From UBA3700 sp002372775 (lineage in GTDB: Bacteria; Bacillota; Clostridia; Christensenellales; UBA3700), in the NCBI GenBank assembly GCA_946615965.1, contig CAMOIC010000021.1, positions 1 through 24,767 of the forward strand: 24,767 bases of DNA, read 5' to 3'. The notes under the pieces were generated by a model. It searched no databases. It worked only from the letters and a program-made list of their open reading frames with translations, and had not been told where the DNA came from. Positions 1 through 7,746 of the stretch are shown here, piece by piece. The first letter of the stretch is position 1. Every line of letters starts with the position of its first letter. Both the position numbers and the translations under genes were made by a program.

Positions 1-13
1 ATAACTTAATCAT
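1..13 (-). CDS. 5' end of a gene running off the left edge
   Basis: Only the first four codons (ATG ATT AAG TTA, giving M-I-K-L) lie in the window, so no function can be given. The start is supported by a perfect GGAGG at 21-25, seven bases upstream of the ATG. An extended -10 element lies at 43-51, and the terminator of the upstream lipoprotein gene lies just beyond it. It is probably a separate transcription unit following the lipoprotein gene. Confidence 0.45.
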
Positions 14-42
14 GAATAATCCTCCAAATAAAACATATTTAT

Positions 43-51
43 ATTATATCA
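43..51 (-). promoter_or_regulatory. extended -10 promoter for the left-edge gene
   Basis: On the minus strand the sequence reads TGA-TATAAT: a perfect -10 hexamer preceded by the TGN extension. No good -35 is found 16-18 bases upstream, because that space is taken by the terminator hairpin. Extended -10 promoters often do without a -35. The start of transcription would fall near base 36. Confidence 0.4.
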
Positions 52-59
52 AATAATGG

Positions 60-91
60 AAAAAGGGAGTAGATTTTCATCTACCCCCTTT
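60..91 (-). terminator. Rho-independent terminator of the 731-residue lipoprotein gene
   Basis: Bases 62-74 pair with 79-91 over 13 positions (one G-U wobble in the minus-strand RNA). They close a GAAA tetraloop and are followed by a short U run at 60-64. It lies 18 bases past the stop codon at 110. Confidence 0.8.
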
Positions 92-109
92 GTGAATACC
101 GTTTAGGAA

Positions 110-2305
110 TTATTCAACTACATTTACTGCCTTAACAGCAACACCGTTTTCATAGATGATAATTACACCTACTTCTGGATTTGCAATTGAAACTAAACCA
201 TTAACTACAGCAATATCAACTGGAGTTCCGTCTACATATGTAGCTGTAAGAGCAGCAGCATCTGTAACTTCCATATCTACAGTGATTGAAGAAGCCTTTC
301 TGATTTCATCAAACTTAACAGCATTAACAACTACATTAAACTCTTTCATACCAATCTCAACAACGATTGTTACGTTAGAAATACCAGTAGCAGCAGCCTT
401 CTTGAATCCCTTTTCTGTTAATGAAATCTTACCATCTTCGATAGCAACATATTCCTTACCATCTACTAACTTGATAAGCTTTGTATCAACAACACCAGTT
501 ACATTCTTTTCGCCTGTCTTAACATCGTTATACTTACAAGCTAAAGCGATTTCTGTAGCAGCTGGATATAATTCAATTTCTGTATCTAATAATGTAACAA
601 CTTCTTGTACACTACCAGCATCATATTGAGTTCCTGGGATATTGCCTTCAGCAACTGTCTTAGCACCATTCTTAATCTTTGCAATACCATATAGTAAATC
701 TACTCTATAGCATAAACCACCTTCGAAGTAGTAACCACCGTTTGCTTGGATTTCGTCAGCTAATAAGTTACCTGATTCAATTACACCATAGAAGTTGTTG
801 TAATTACCTACCATAGCAGAAACACCGATAGATAATACACCACCTAATAATTCAAATTCAACAGAAGCCTTGATACCAACTACAGTCTTAATGTTACCTG
901 AGATATCAGCTGAGATTGAATCTAATTTAGCAACTGGCTTAGAAACTTCAGCAGTAAACTTCTTTCCATCTTCTGCATTTGGATCATACTTAGCAACAGC
1001 ATCGAACTTAACGTTTGTTGTAGATTCAACACCTAACTTACCAGAGAATGAGAAATCCATTACTAATGAAACGTTGAACTTAACATCAGCTACACCGTTA
1101 CCAATTGGAACGATCCAGTTGAATACCTTAATTTCAACATCATCTTGGCCATCGTTAGCCTTTTGAATCATATCCTTAACCTTGTTTAGGATTTCATCTA
1201 AAGCTGTATCGCTAGCAACATTTGCTTCATCAACAACTTCAACTCTAAATGTTAAATCATTATCGAAGTTAGCTTCAACTGTTAAACCTTGATCCTTAGC
1301 AGCAACTAAAGAACCAATTGAGATATCTGTGTTAGATGTAATCTTTGACTTAACTGTGAATTCAAATCCTAAATCTAACTTGTTGCTTCCATCTGTTGTA
1401 GGAACAATATCTGGAATAGTCATTCTAATCTTTAATACAACAGCATCATCAACTAGATCGCCAGAGATTGTGAACTTAGCAGCGCTTACATCGAATGATA
1501 CAGAAGCCATAGCAAGAAGAGTTTCCTCTAATTGTTCAACGTTTGTATCAAATTCAACGTTTTCAGCAACATCTGTACCAATCTTAGATGTGTCAGAACC
1601 AACTAACTTAGTATAAACTTCGTTATATTCTGGAACGTCGTATTTAATGAATACAAATCCACTATCATTAGCAGCAGCTTGGATATTTACAACCTTGTAA
1701 GCTTCATACTTACCATCTTCACCTTCAACTAATAATACATTACCAATTTCAACCTTTGTGTTGAATAAACCTTGGTTGAACTTGAATGTCTTAGCTTCTG
1801 TGTTTAATTCAGATAAGTAAATTGAATCAACAGCGATTGTTGTATCGAAAACTGAGAAATCAATACCTGATTCTACAATGTGGATACGTAATTTTGTGTA
1901 GCCCTCGAAAGCAACGAAAGATAATCTAGAATCTTTAAGTTCAATAACATACCAATTGCCAACAGTGTAACCTGATGTTGGAGCCATTAACTTATAAGTC
2001 TTTGTACCTTCACCAACACTTACAACATCACCATACCAAGATTCTGTTGAACCATGCTTAGAAACAACAACACCACGAGAAACCTCGTCTTTTGTCATAT
2101 TCTCAGATGCAACGATTTTGAATGAATCAGTAGAGTAAGCATTGATTTGCTTTGTTTGACCAACTGCAGCACCTTCTTCACCTAATGAGAAGCTTGACTT
2201 CTCTTTATTAGTAACGTTTTCAGTGTTAGAACAGCCGATTAAGGAGAAACACATAGTAGCAATACATAAAATTGCAATAACTACTAAAAGTAATTTCTTT
2301 TTCAT
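110..2305 (-). CDS. large surface lipoprotein, function unknown, BIG2-like C-terminus
   Basis: A 731-residue predicted lipoprotein. Residues 1-24 are a basic-hydrophobic signal peptide ending in the lipobox L-I-G-C, with Cys25 as the lipidation site. The mature part is Thr/Val/Ala/Asp-rich and appears to be all beta strands. Residues of about 560-660 have the alternating pattern of bacterial Ig-like (BIG2-type) domains: a Y-P-A-A-T-E-I start, an E-D-G-K-I-S-L turn and a closing V-T-I-V-V-E-I strand. A second, shorter strand-rich module follows to the end. No catalytic motif or transporter partner is visible. The ATG has a GGAGGG at 2310-2315. It is a single-gene unit with its own terminator, and the TTTACA array at 2389-2446 lies upstream, suggesting control by a response regulator. 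A structural or binding role at the cell surface is inferred. It could equally be a conserved but uncharacterised lineage-specific lipoprotein. Confidence 0.75.
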   Translation of the reverse strand: MKKKLLLVVIAILCIATMCFSLIGCSNTENVTNKEKSSFSLGEEGAAVGQTKQINAYSTDSFKIVASENMTKDEVSRGVVVSKHGSTESWYGDVVSVGEGTKTYKLMAPTSGYTVGNWYVIELKDSRLSFVAFEGYTKLRIHIVESGIDFSVFDTTIAVDSIYLSELNTEAKTFKFNQGLFNTKVEIGNVLLVEGEDGKYEAYKVVNIQAAANDSGFVFIKYDVPEYNEVYTKLVGSDTSKIGTDVAENVEFDTNVEQLEETLLAMASVSFDVSAAKFTISGDLVDDAVVLKIRMTIPDIVPTTDGSNKLDLGFEFTVKSKITSNTDISIGSLVAAKDQGLTVEANFDNDLTFRVEVVDEANVASDTALDEILNKVKDMIQKANDGQDDVEIKVFNWIVPIGNGVADVKFNVSLVMDFSFSGKLGVESTTNVKFDAVAKYDPNAEDGKKFTAEVSKPVAKLDSISADISGNIKTVVGIKASVEFELLGGVLSIGVSAMVGNYNNFYGVIESGNLLADEIQANGGYYFEGGLCYRVDLLYGIAKIKNGAKTVAEGNIPGTQYDAGSVQEVVTLLDTEIELYPAATEIALACKYNDVKTGEKNVTGVVDTKLIKLVDGKEYVAIEDGKISLTEKGFKKAAATGISNVTIVVEIGMKEFNVVVNAVKFDEIRKASSITVDMEVTDAAALTATYVDGTPVDIAVVNGLVSIANPEVGVIIIYENGVAVKAVNVVE

Positions 2306-2361
2306 AATTCCCTCCGTTTTAATTCACTTTTATATTTTTTATGGGTAACCCCTACGCTTTT

Positions 2362-2367
2362 ATAATA
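2362..2367 (-). promoter_or_regulatory. probable -10 element of the 731-residue lipoprotein gene
   Basis: The minus strand reads TATTAT, five of six matches to the consensus. The nearest TTTACA hexamer (2389-2394) is 21 bases upstream, too far for a normal -35. This fits an activator-dependent promoter. Transcription would begin near 2355, just before a GGGT-A-ACCC palindrome at 2343-2351 in the leader. Confidence 0.4.
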
Positions 2368-2388
2368 CAATACGTGTATGTATGTGTA

Positions 2389-2446
2389 TGTAAAGCCATT
2401 GTAAACTCATATATATTTGTGTAAAACTGTTGTAAAGTCGTGTAAA
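2389..2446 (-). promoter_or_regulatory. phased TTTACA direct-repeat array, PhoP/OmpR-type box candidate
   Basis: The exact hexamer TTTACA (minus strand) occurs five times, at 2389-2394, 2400-2405, 2420-2425, 2431-2436 and 2441-2446. Start-to-start spacings are 11, 20, 11 and 10 bases. The 20-base step holds a degenerate copy at 2410-2415 (TATATA, four of six). The array thus amounts to six hexamers about one helical turn apart, placed at roughly -34 to -91 relative to the probable start site. Bacillus PhoP boxes are direct repeats of TT(A/T/C)ACA-like hexamers with about 5-base spacers, the same geometry. Confidence 0.6.
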
Positions 2447-2460
2447 TTTAGAAAAATATT

Positions 2461-2488
2461 GGCTTGTTTGCATGATTGCAGACAAGCC
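2461..2488 (-). terminator. terminator hairpin of the flavin-reductase-like gene
   Basis: Bases 2461-2472 pair with 2477-2488, with one mismatch and a four-base loop. On the minus strand the stem is followed by AATATTTTTCT. It lies 33 bases past the stop of the gene at 2522-3001. The U run is offset by a few bases, so its strength is uncertain. Confidence 0.6.
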
Positions 2489-2521
2489 TTCTCTTTATAA
2501 ATATAAATAACTACTATAGTA

Positions 2522-3001
2522 TTAGATGACCTTTTCTATCTCAACAATGTATGTTGTATGAAAATCATTATTTGCATAGAATTTTGGAATTAAATCTTTA
2601 TCAATAAATGACTCTTTTGTCATCTCTTGAGCATATAATTTCTTGCAAATTAAAGTAGTTTTTGCCTCTTCAAAAACTGGAGCTAATTCCCCTTCAACTA
2701 AATGCAAATTTTGTTCTTTAATCTTATCTACATCTCTACCAGATTTTGAGCCCATAAATGAAAGCATTTTTCTATAATCTTCAGTAAAGAATGATAAAGA
2801 TAGATAATTACTATTATCTATAAATTCCTTTGTATATCTTTGAGGTCTAATAAAAATCATGGCAACAGGTTTTCCCCATAAAAATCCAAGTCCACCCCAT
2901 GAGGCTGTCATTGTGTTTGTTTTGCCATCTTTTTGCGCAGAAACCAACATCCAATCTTTGCTAATTTTATCAAAAGCATTTGAAAATTCATTTATATCCA
3001 T
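2522..3001 (-). CDS. flavin reductase-like FMN-binding protein
   Basis: A 159-residue cytoplasmic protein with the split-barrel fold of the flavin reductase / flavoredoxin family. The diagnostic segments are N-T-M-T-A-S-W-G-G-L-G at 29-39, which forms part of the FMN phosphate/ring pocket in this family, and I-R-P-Q-R-Y-T around 51-57, where the family carries a conserved Arg-x-x-x-Tyr/Thr. Length is normal for the stand-alone type. Such proteins transfer electrons between reduced pyridine nucleotide or ferredoxin and FMN, but the partner and substrate cannot be read from the sequence. The ATG has a GGAG at 3010-3013, eight bases upstream. It has its own promoter (3055-3083) and terminator (2461-2488), so it is a separate unit despite lying right after the uronate operon. 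Confidence 0.85.
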   Translation of the reverse strand: MDINEFSNAFDKISKDWMLVSAQKDGKTNTMTASWGGLGFLWGKPVAMIFIRPQRYTKEFIDNSNYLSLSFFTEDYRKMLSFMGSKSGRDVDKIKEQNLHLVEGELAPVFEEAKTTLICKKLYAQEMTKESFIDKDLIPKFYANNDFHTTYIVEIEKVI

Positions 3002-3015
3002 ATATCCAACTCCAT

Positions 3016-3053
3016 AAAAAAAATAGATGGAACTGATTTATCAATTCCATCTA
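3016..3053 (-). terminator. strong terminator ending the uronate operon
   Basis: Bases 3024-3036 pair with 3041-3053 over 13 positions (one wobble) around a TAAA loop. The minus-strand RNA then runs into eight uninterrupted U (3016-3023). It lies 24 bases past the stop of the last operon gene. Confidence 0.9.
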
Positions 3054-3054
3054 A

Positions 3055-3083
3055 ATTATACTTATATAAGATTTAGATTACAA
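3055..3083 (-). promoter_or_regulatory. promoter of the flavin-reductase-like gene, overlapping the operon terminator
   Basis: A -35 TTGTAA (3078-3083), a 17-base spacer and a perfect -10 TATAAT (3055-3060). The -35 overlaps the stop codon of the upstream lipoprotein gene. The predicted start, near 3048, falls inside the terminator stem. Transcripts made here would lack the 5' arm of the hairpin and so escape termination. Confidence 0.7.
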
Positions 3084-4145
3084 CTTAAAAGAAGTTTCAT
3101 AATCCATCTTTACAACGAAGTGAGTATAATCTGCAACAACACACTTTAATACATTATAAGTTTGGAACTTGCTCTTCTTTGTATAGAATGGAAGAATTAC
3201 TTCTCCATAATACTCAAATGATTCGATTGTATCGCTACTTCCCTTGTATGTCATTGTGATTCTATCATTATAGATTGCAGATACCTTGTAGAAGTTATAA
3301 GTAATATCATCCTTATAGAAATCCCAATATGCTACATCATCACTTGTTGCTGGCTTTGAATTGCCCTCATATGAGAATACAACATCCTTACCATCAAATG
3401 ATTCTGTTAAAGCTGTATATAAGATCTTTCCTTTATTGTCTGTATACTTAATAGTTTTATTTAAATCAATACCGCCATCTGCTGTATAAGCAAAAGCTCT
3501 TGTTGTTTGATATTGCATCATTGATGTATAGATTCTCCATCCCTTTGAAGCAGATGTTGCATAATTCTCAAGGAATTCATCTGATGTAAACTTACCAAAA
3601 ATAACATCATAAACCTTTTCTACACAATAATTCTTAACAACGTCTTCATCTCCGCCTGTACAAACAGGTTCAGCATTATTTAACTTTGTGTAAGTATAAG
3701 TGTTAATAATCTTACCTGCATCTTCATCATAATCATCAGCCTTTACATCTTCTTTAACTGCAGCTGTAATTTGGTATTCGCCATTCTTATATTTAATTTC
3801 ATATTTAATAGCTTCAACCATCCATACATCTTTACAATCATCAGCTTCGTTATAACCCTTAGTTGTTTGAGAACCCTTAAAGGCCTTATTGTCGTTTGCA
3901 GAGCTGAAATATGTTCTTTCAAGAGTAAATGTAGAAATAAATGAAGACTTGCTTAAATTGTTCATTATAGCGTCTAGAGTAGATTCACACTTCTTAACAT
4001 CTTCAACAATGCCGTTATAATAATCAACTTGCTTATCGTAATCTTTTCCTTCTAATACTGTAGCTGTAGCACAAGAGAATAATACTGTTGAAAGAACAAC
4101 AGAAAGTACAACTATAGAAATAACAAATAATAATCTTTTCTTCAT
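3078..4145 (-). CDS. lipoprotein of unknown function, last gene of the uronate operon
   Basis: A 355-residue predicted lipoprotein. The signal peptide covers residues 1-24 with lipobox L-F-S-C, and Cys25 would be lipidated. The mature region begins with a short helical stretch (about 33-68), followed by a strand-rich, Tyr/Lys/Asp-rich globular part. I recognise no family. It does not look like an ABC substrate-binding protein, and no ABC permease or ATPase is nearby. The start has a textbook RBS (AAGGAGG at 4151-4157). It follows the GPH symporter gene by 12 bases and ends at the operon terminator, so it is co-expressed with sugar uptake. Capture or retention of substrate at the surface is a guess. 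Mature Cys residues near 54, 109, 162 and 174 could form disulfides. Confidence 0.7.
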   Translation of the reverse strand: MKKRLLFVISIVVLSVVLSTVLFSCATATVLEGKDYDKQVDYYNGIVEDVKKCESTLDAIMNNLSKSSFISTFTLERTYFSSANDNKAFKGSQTTKGYNEADDCKDVWMVEAIKYEIKYKNGEYQITAAVKEDVKADDYDEDAGKIINTYTYTKLNNAEPVCTGGDEDVVKNYCVEKVYDVIFGKFTSDEFLENYATSASKGWRIYTSMMQYQTTRAFAYTADGGIDLNKTIKYTDNKGKILYTALTESFDGKDVVFSYEGNSKPATSDDVAYWDFYKDDITYNFYKVSAIYNDRITMTYKGSSDTIESFEYYGEVILPFYTKKSKFQTYNVLKCVVADYTHFVVKMDYETSFKL

Positions 4146-4157
4146 AGTACTACCTCC

Positions 4158-5786
4158 TTAATCCTTCTTATCTTCAGCAACTGCTGTTTCTTCTTGTGGA
4201 GCTTCAGTTTGAACTGGAGCCTCATCTTTAACTTCGTCTACTACTGTATCTGCAACTGGAGCAGCTACAACTTCACCATTTTCTTTTGCTTCTAATCTTG
4301 CAGCAGATTTAGCACGAGTGATTTCAAGTCTTGATTGAATCTCTGCCATCTTCTTACCGCTTAACTTGTAGAATAGCATTGGAATAATAGATACTAAGTT
4401 TGTTACAGCTGGAATTAATGTATAAATCATTACAAGACCAACTTTAGTAAACTCTGTTTGGACTGGATTATGATCGTTTACGAAGCTCATTGGTTGAGCA
4501 AACATGAAGAATGCTAATAACCAAGCAAGAACGTAATCTTTAAATCCACTTGATACCTTACTTCTTAAGCTCATTAATGAGAATGTAATACCTTCACATC
4601 TCTCACCGGTCTTATCTTCCCAGTAATCCAATGTGTCTGTTGCCATTAAGTGAGGAATTACATTTAGAATACCTACTGGAATCATAGCAAAGAACATTAG
4701 AGCAGCAAGCATAATCCATCCCCATGTATATTGAAGACGATCAACACCGATTGCTAAACAGATAAAGAATATTATCGCAAGAACTGCTGAATGCCAGAAC
4801 GTTGCAAAAATAAACAACTTCTTAGAGTCCATTTTTGTTCTTAGTTTAGGAGCCAGCATCATACCTATCATGGAAGCAACAGCTCCAGGAAGTGAGAATA
4901 TGATTTGTAATGAACCATTACCAATAACATACGCAACAACATAAATAATCATTGCTGAAACTAAGTTTCTGAAGAATGTTAATAAGTTAGATAAGATAAG
5001 CAAGAAGAATTGTCTATTCTTAAATAAATATTTAAAACCTTCTAAAATACTTGGTGTTTGTGTTGTTGGCTCTAATCTTTCCTTGATTGAGAATGAACCT
5101 AATAACATAAAGATTGGTCCAAGAATACCGATGATGATACCCATCCACATGTATGAACTTGAATAATCTTGCTTTGTTAAGATTAAGAAGAATGTTAATA
5201 ATACTAATGCTGATTGTTCACCAATACTTCCTAAGATACGAGAAATAGAAATAATCTTTGCTCTTTCATCTGTATTTGGAGATGCAACCGCTGGAATACC
5301 ATCTAGAGGAACACCGATAACTGTTCCTAGTAATCCATACAATAAGTATGTAACATACATAAATACTACCTTACCTGTTGTGTTCATCAATGCATAAATT
5401 GATGGCATGAACATAATAATGGTTATAATACCCCAAGGTATAGAACCAAAGAATAGATAAGGTCTCATTTTACCCCATTTAGTTCTAGTCTTATCTACGA
5501 TAACACCCATGATTGGGTCATTTAGACCATCGAAGATTTTTGAAACTAAGAACATAACGCCGACTGTTGTAGAACTAATACCAATACATGAAGTATAGAA
5601 ATACAACAAATAACCTTGAATCAGACCAGTAACGGCACTAGAAGCAAATCTTGCTAAAGAGAATAAAGCATAATCTCTTGGCTTAAGATACTTTCTTCCA
5701 AGTAACTCCTTTTCCCTATCTGAAAGGTCGTTGCTAGTAGGAGGTGTTGGCACAACACTCTCTACTGCTGTAGTTTCGTCACTCAC
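4158..5786 (-). CDS. GPH-family glycoside/hexuronide:cation symporter
   Basis: A 542-residue membrane transporter of the glycoside-pentoside-hexuronide (MFS_2) family, the group containing MelB, LacS, UidB and XynP. The family signature lies at about 83-110: K-I-F-D-G-L-N-D-P, then D-K-T-R-T-K-W-G-K-x-R-P-Y. About twelve hydrophobic segments cover residues 38-480. The start is GTG with a GGAGG at 5793-5798. Unusual parts are a Pro/Thr/Ser-rich N-terminal leader of about 35 residues and an acidic, Ala/Val/Glu-rich tail from about 490 to 542 that resembles no LacS-type IIA domain. It sits 18 bases after the glycosidase gene and is the only sugar transporter in the operon. With the uronate enzymes, the most likely cargo is a hexuronide or small uronate-containing glycoside moved with H+ or Na+. 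Exact cargo is inferred. Confidence 0.9.
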   Translation of the reverse strand: MSDETTAVESVVPTPPTSNDLSDREKELLGRKYLKPRDYALFSLARFASSAVTGLIQGYLLYFYTSCIGISSTTVGVMFLVSKIFDGLNDPIMGVIVDKTRTKWGKMRPYLFFGSIPWGIITIIMFMPSIYALMNTTGKVVFMYVTYLLYGLLGTVIGVPLDGIPAVASPNTDERAKIISISRILGSIGEQSALVLLTFFLILTKQDYSSSYMWMGIIIGILGPIFMLLGSFSIKERLEPTTQTPSILEGFKYLFKNRQFFLLILSNLLTFFRNLVSAMIIYVVAYVIGNGSLQIIFSLPGAVASMIGMMLAPKLRTKMDSKKLFIFATFWHSAVLAIIFFICLAIGVDRLQYTWGWIMLAALMFFAMIPVGILNVIPHLMATDTLDYWEDKTGERCEGITFSLMSLRSKVSSGFKDYVLAWLLAFFMFAQPMSFVNDHNPVQTEFTKVGLVMIYTLIPAVTNLVSIIPMLFYKLSGKKMAEIQSRLEITRAKSAARLEAKENGEVVAAPVADTVVDEVKDEAPVQTEAPQEETAVAEDKKD

Positions 5787-5804
5787 AATAAACCCTCCGT
5801 TATA

Positions 5805-7730
5805 TTATTTTTTAATTGTTTTCTTAAAGAATTGTCCGTCTGGATAACTTAAAACAAATGCACCTGTTGATGACCAAGCTTGTAATAACGATCCATCCTT
5901 TTGAATTGGGCTAAAGAACTCGATTGGAGTGTAATTACCCTTTTCAATGTTATATTCGAACCATCTTGTCAATGGATACATATAATCCATATTATACATT
6001 AATTTCGCATAAGAGTATATACATGAAAGATATGGCCAATCTCCACCGTTATGATAATAATATGGTAAAGATGATTTTTGAACGATATCTCTAATGTTCT
6101 TATAGAATGGATATACGCTTAAAGTACCAAAGTCGCCTGCAACTTGTTCTTTGTTGTTTTTGCTCTCTAGATACTTTTCCATATTCTCAAGCATTCTCTT
6201 ACTTCTTGTTTCATCAGCAATGCCATATAGGACAGCAACTACTGTATCAATAGACAAGTTATCTTCTGTGAAGTTTTCGCTCTTATAGTTAACATACCAG
6301 CCCTTCTTGTCATCCCATAGAAGATCGTTAATGCTCTTCTTTACCTTTTCTGACATATCTAAATATTTCTTAGATAGTTCCTTATCTGATAAAGAATAAA
6401 TGTCTCCTAAGCAGAATAAAGCTCTAGCATATAAAACTTCATCATATGTGCAATAAACAGATCTAAATACGTTATCGCACCAGTCACGTCTATTATATTC
6501 GCCACCTTTTAATAATAATCCTGTTGATTCTTCAACTTCTTGATATAGTCTATCTAATACAAGTTTTGCGCTCTCTAAAACAGTACCACATGCAACTTGT
6601 TCATTTAAGATAGTCTTGTCATCTGTATGAGCGATATAGTCATAAAGCATCATTACAAAGAATGAAGGAGAATCATAATGGTTACCCCAGTAATTCTTGA
6701 AATTAAACTTTACAGCACTTGGACATTCGCCCTTCTTGTTAATACCATTAGCAAGTGTAATAATTTCATTTCTAACAAGTTCTGGATGAACAGGAAGTAC
6801 ACTTAATACTGTCCAATATGCATCTCTATAATAAGTTCTTGCTGGGAATTGATATACAATACCTGCTAAGAAACCTTTGAACTTACCAAGCTCTTTATAG
6901 TTAGACAATGAAGTATTTAGTAATGATTTATAATATGATTCTAAGAAATCTGATTCTAATTTAACTGGGCACTTTAAAGATAAGATATACTTATCTGCTT
7001 CTGCGTTTGCTGAATCAAATGATCTTAAAGCTTCTTTAACATCACAGAATGTGAAGTCGCCTCTTGTTCCTGCAGATACTACATATCTTAAAACTTTTGT
7101 TTCGCCCTTAGCGATTTTAGCACCGTATTCAAATTGGTTTGTAAATCCTCTTTCTGCTTCAAGTGCAACTAGTTCCGAATTAGCAGCGATATCGAAATAG
7201 AAATCGCCCATAACGTTTCCTCTGATAAACATTACGCCATCTTCAGATTTAGCTGCAGGCTTTTTCTTTCCTACTAAACCACCAATAATCTTACAAATAT
7301 TACCAACAGATAATCTATTTGCTAATAATTGTTCAACATATGAACTAAAATTAACACCGAAGTTATTTACAATTCTAAAATCAATATCTCTTTTTGCCTT
7401 TACAACATTTTGTGTGTAAATACAGTTTGAATTATTGTCTAGGAATTGTGTAAGTTCCATATCGAAATCTTTTGTTGCAAAAGTAGCGACAAGTTTCTTA
7501 CCAACCATTTCAACATGCTTTTTAGCATTCCAATCAAAAGCTACTCCATCTACACTAATTAATGTATAGTAAGCTGAGAATACAGAATACTTGTTCATTA
7601 CAGCATATTTAGAAATAGCACCACGGCCGTCAAATTGGGCTGTAATTAAATTATTTGCTACATCGTAGTGTGTTGCTTCATGGAAGGCTCCATCTACGAT
7701 AATCTTTCCGTCTTTATAACTAACACTCAT
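5805..7730 (-). CDS. six-hairpin glycosidase-like protein, GH family unassigned
   Basis: A 641-residue protein without signal peptide, so cytoplasmic. Residues 1 to about 250 form a strand-rich N-terminal domain. From about 255 to 640 come the paired helices of an (alpha/alpha)6 barrel, as in GH15, GH63, GH78 and GH88/105 enzymes. Conserved-looking segments are Y-Y-R-D-A-Y-W at 300-306, H-Y-D-S-P-S-F-F at 351-358, G-G-E-Y-N-R-R-D-W-C-D-N at 409-420 and N-G-G-D-W-P-Y in the last third. E411, D416, D419 and D303 are candidate acids. I cannot place it in one CAZy family by eye. It sits between a Gfo/Idh/MocA gene and the GPH symporter, so it probably cleaves an imported glycoside and feeds the uronate route. 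Its RBS is AAGGTGAAGG just before the ATG. Confidence 0.65.
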   Translation of the reverse strand: MSVSYKDGKIIVDGAFHEATHYDVANNLITAQFDGRGAISKYAVMNKYSVFSAYYTLISVDGVAFDWNAKKHVEMVGKKLVATFATKDFDMELTQFLDNNSNCIYTQNVVKAKRDIDFRIVNNFGVNFSSYVEQLLANRLSVGNICKIIGGLVGKKKPAAKSEDGVMFIRGNVMGDFYFDIAANSELVALEAERGFTNQFEYGAKIAKGETKVLRYVVSAGTRGDFTFCDVKEALRSFDSANAEADKYILSLKCPVKLESDFLESYYKSLLNTSLSNYKELGKFKGFLAGIVYQFPARTYYRDAYWTVLSVLPVHPELVRNEIITLANGINKKGECPSAVKFNFKNYWGNHYDSPSFFVMMLYDYIAHTDDKTILNEQVACGTVLESAKLVLDRLYQEVEESTGLLLKGGEYNRRDWCDNVFRSVYCTYDEVLYARALFCLGDIYSLSDKELSKKYLDMSEKVKKSINDLLWDDKKGWYVNYKSENFTEDNLSIDTVVAVLYGIADETRSKRMLENMEKYLESKNNKEQVAGDFGTLSVYPFYKNIRDIVQKSSLPYYYHNGGDWPYLSCIYSYAKLMYNMDYMYPLTRWFEYNIEKGNYTPIEFFSPIQKDGSLLQAWSSTGAFVLSYPDGQFFKKTIKK

Positions 7731-7746
7731 AATTAACCTTCACCTT

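Noticed and set aside
156..1616. Open plus-strand reading frames of 95-157 codons opposite the 731-residue lipoprotein gene
   Set aside because: They lie wholly opposite a well-supported gene with signal peptide, RBS and terminator. They have Thr/Ser/Ala-rich mirror composition and no RBS.
2389..2446. Reading the repeat array as a small CRISPR
   Set aside because: The repeats are six bases with 4-5-base spacers, far too short, and there are no cas genes. The helical spacing fits regulator binding.
2461..2488. Plus-strand terminator
   Set aside because: The wobble pair suits the plus strand slightly better, but no plus-strand gene ends near it, whereas a minus-strand gene ends 33 bases away.
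3078..4145. ABC-transporter substrate-binding lipoprotein
   Set aside because: No solute-binding family motif is visible, and no permease or ATPase gene is in the operon.
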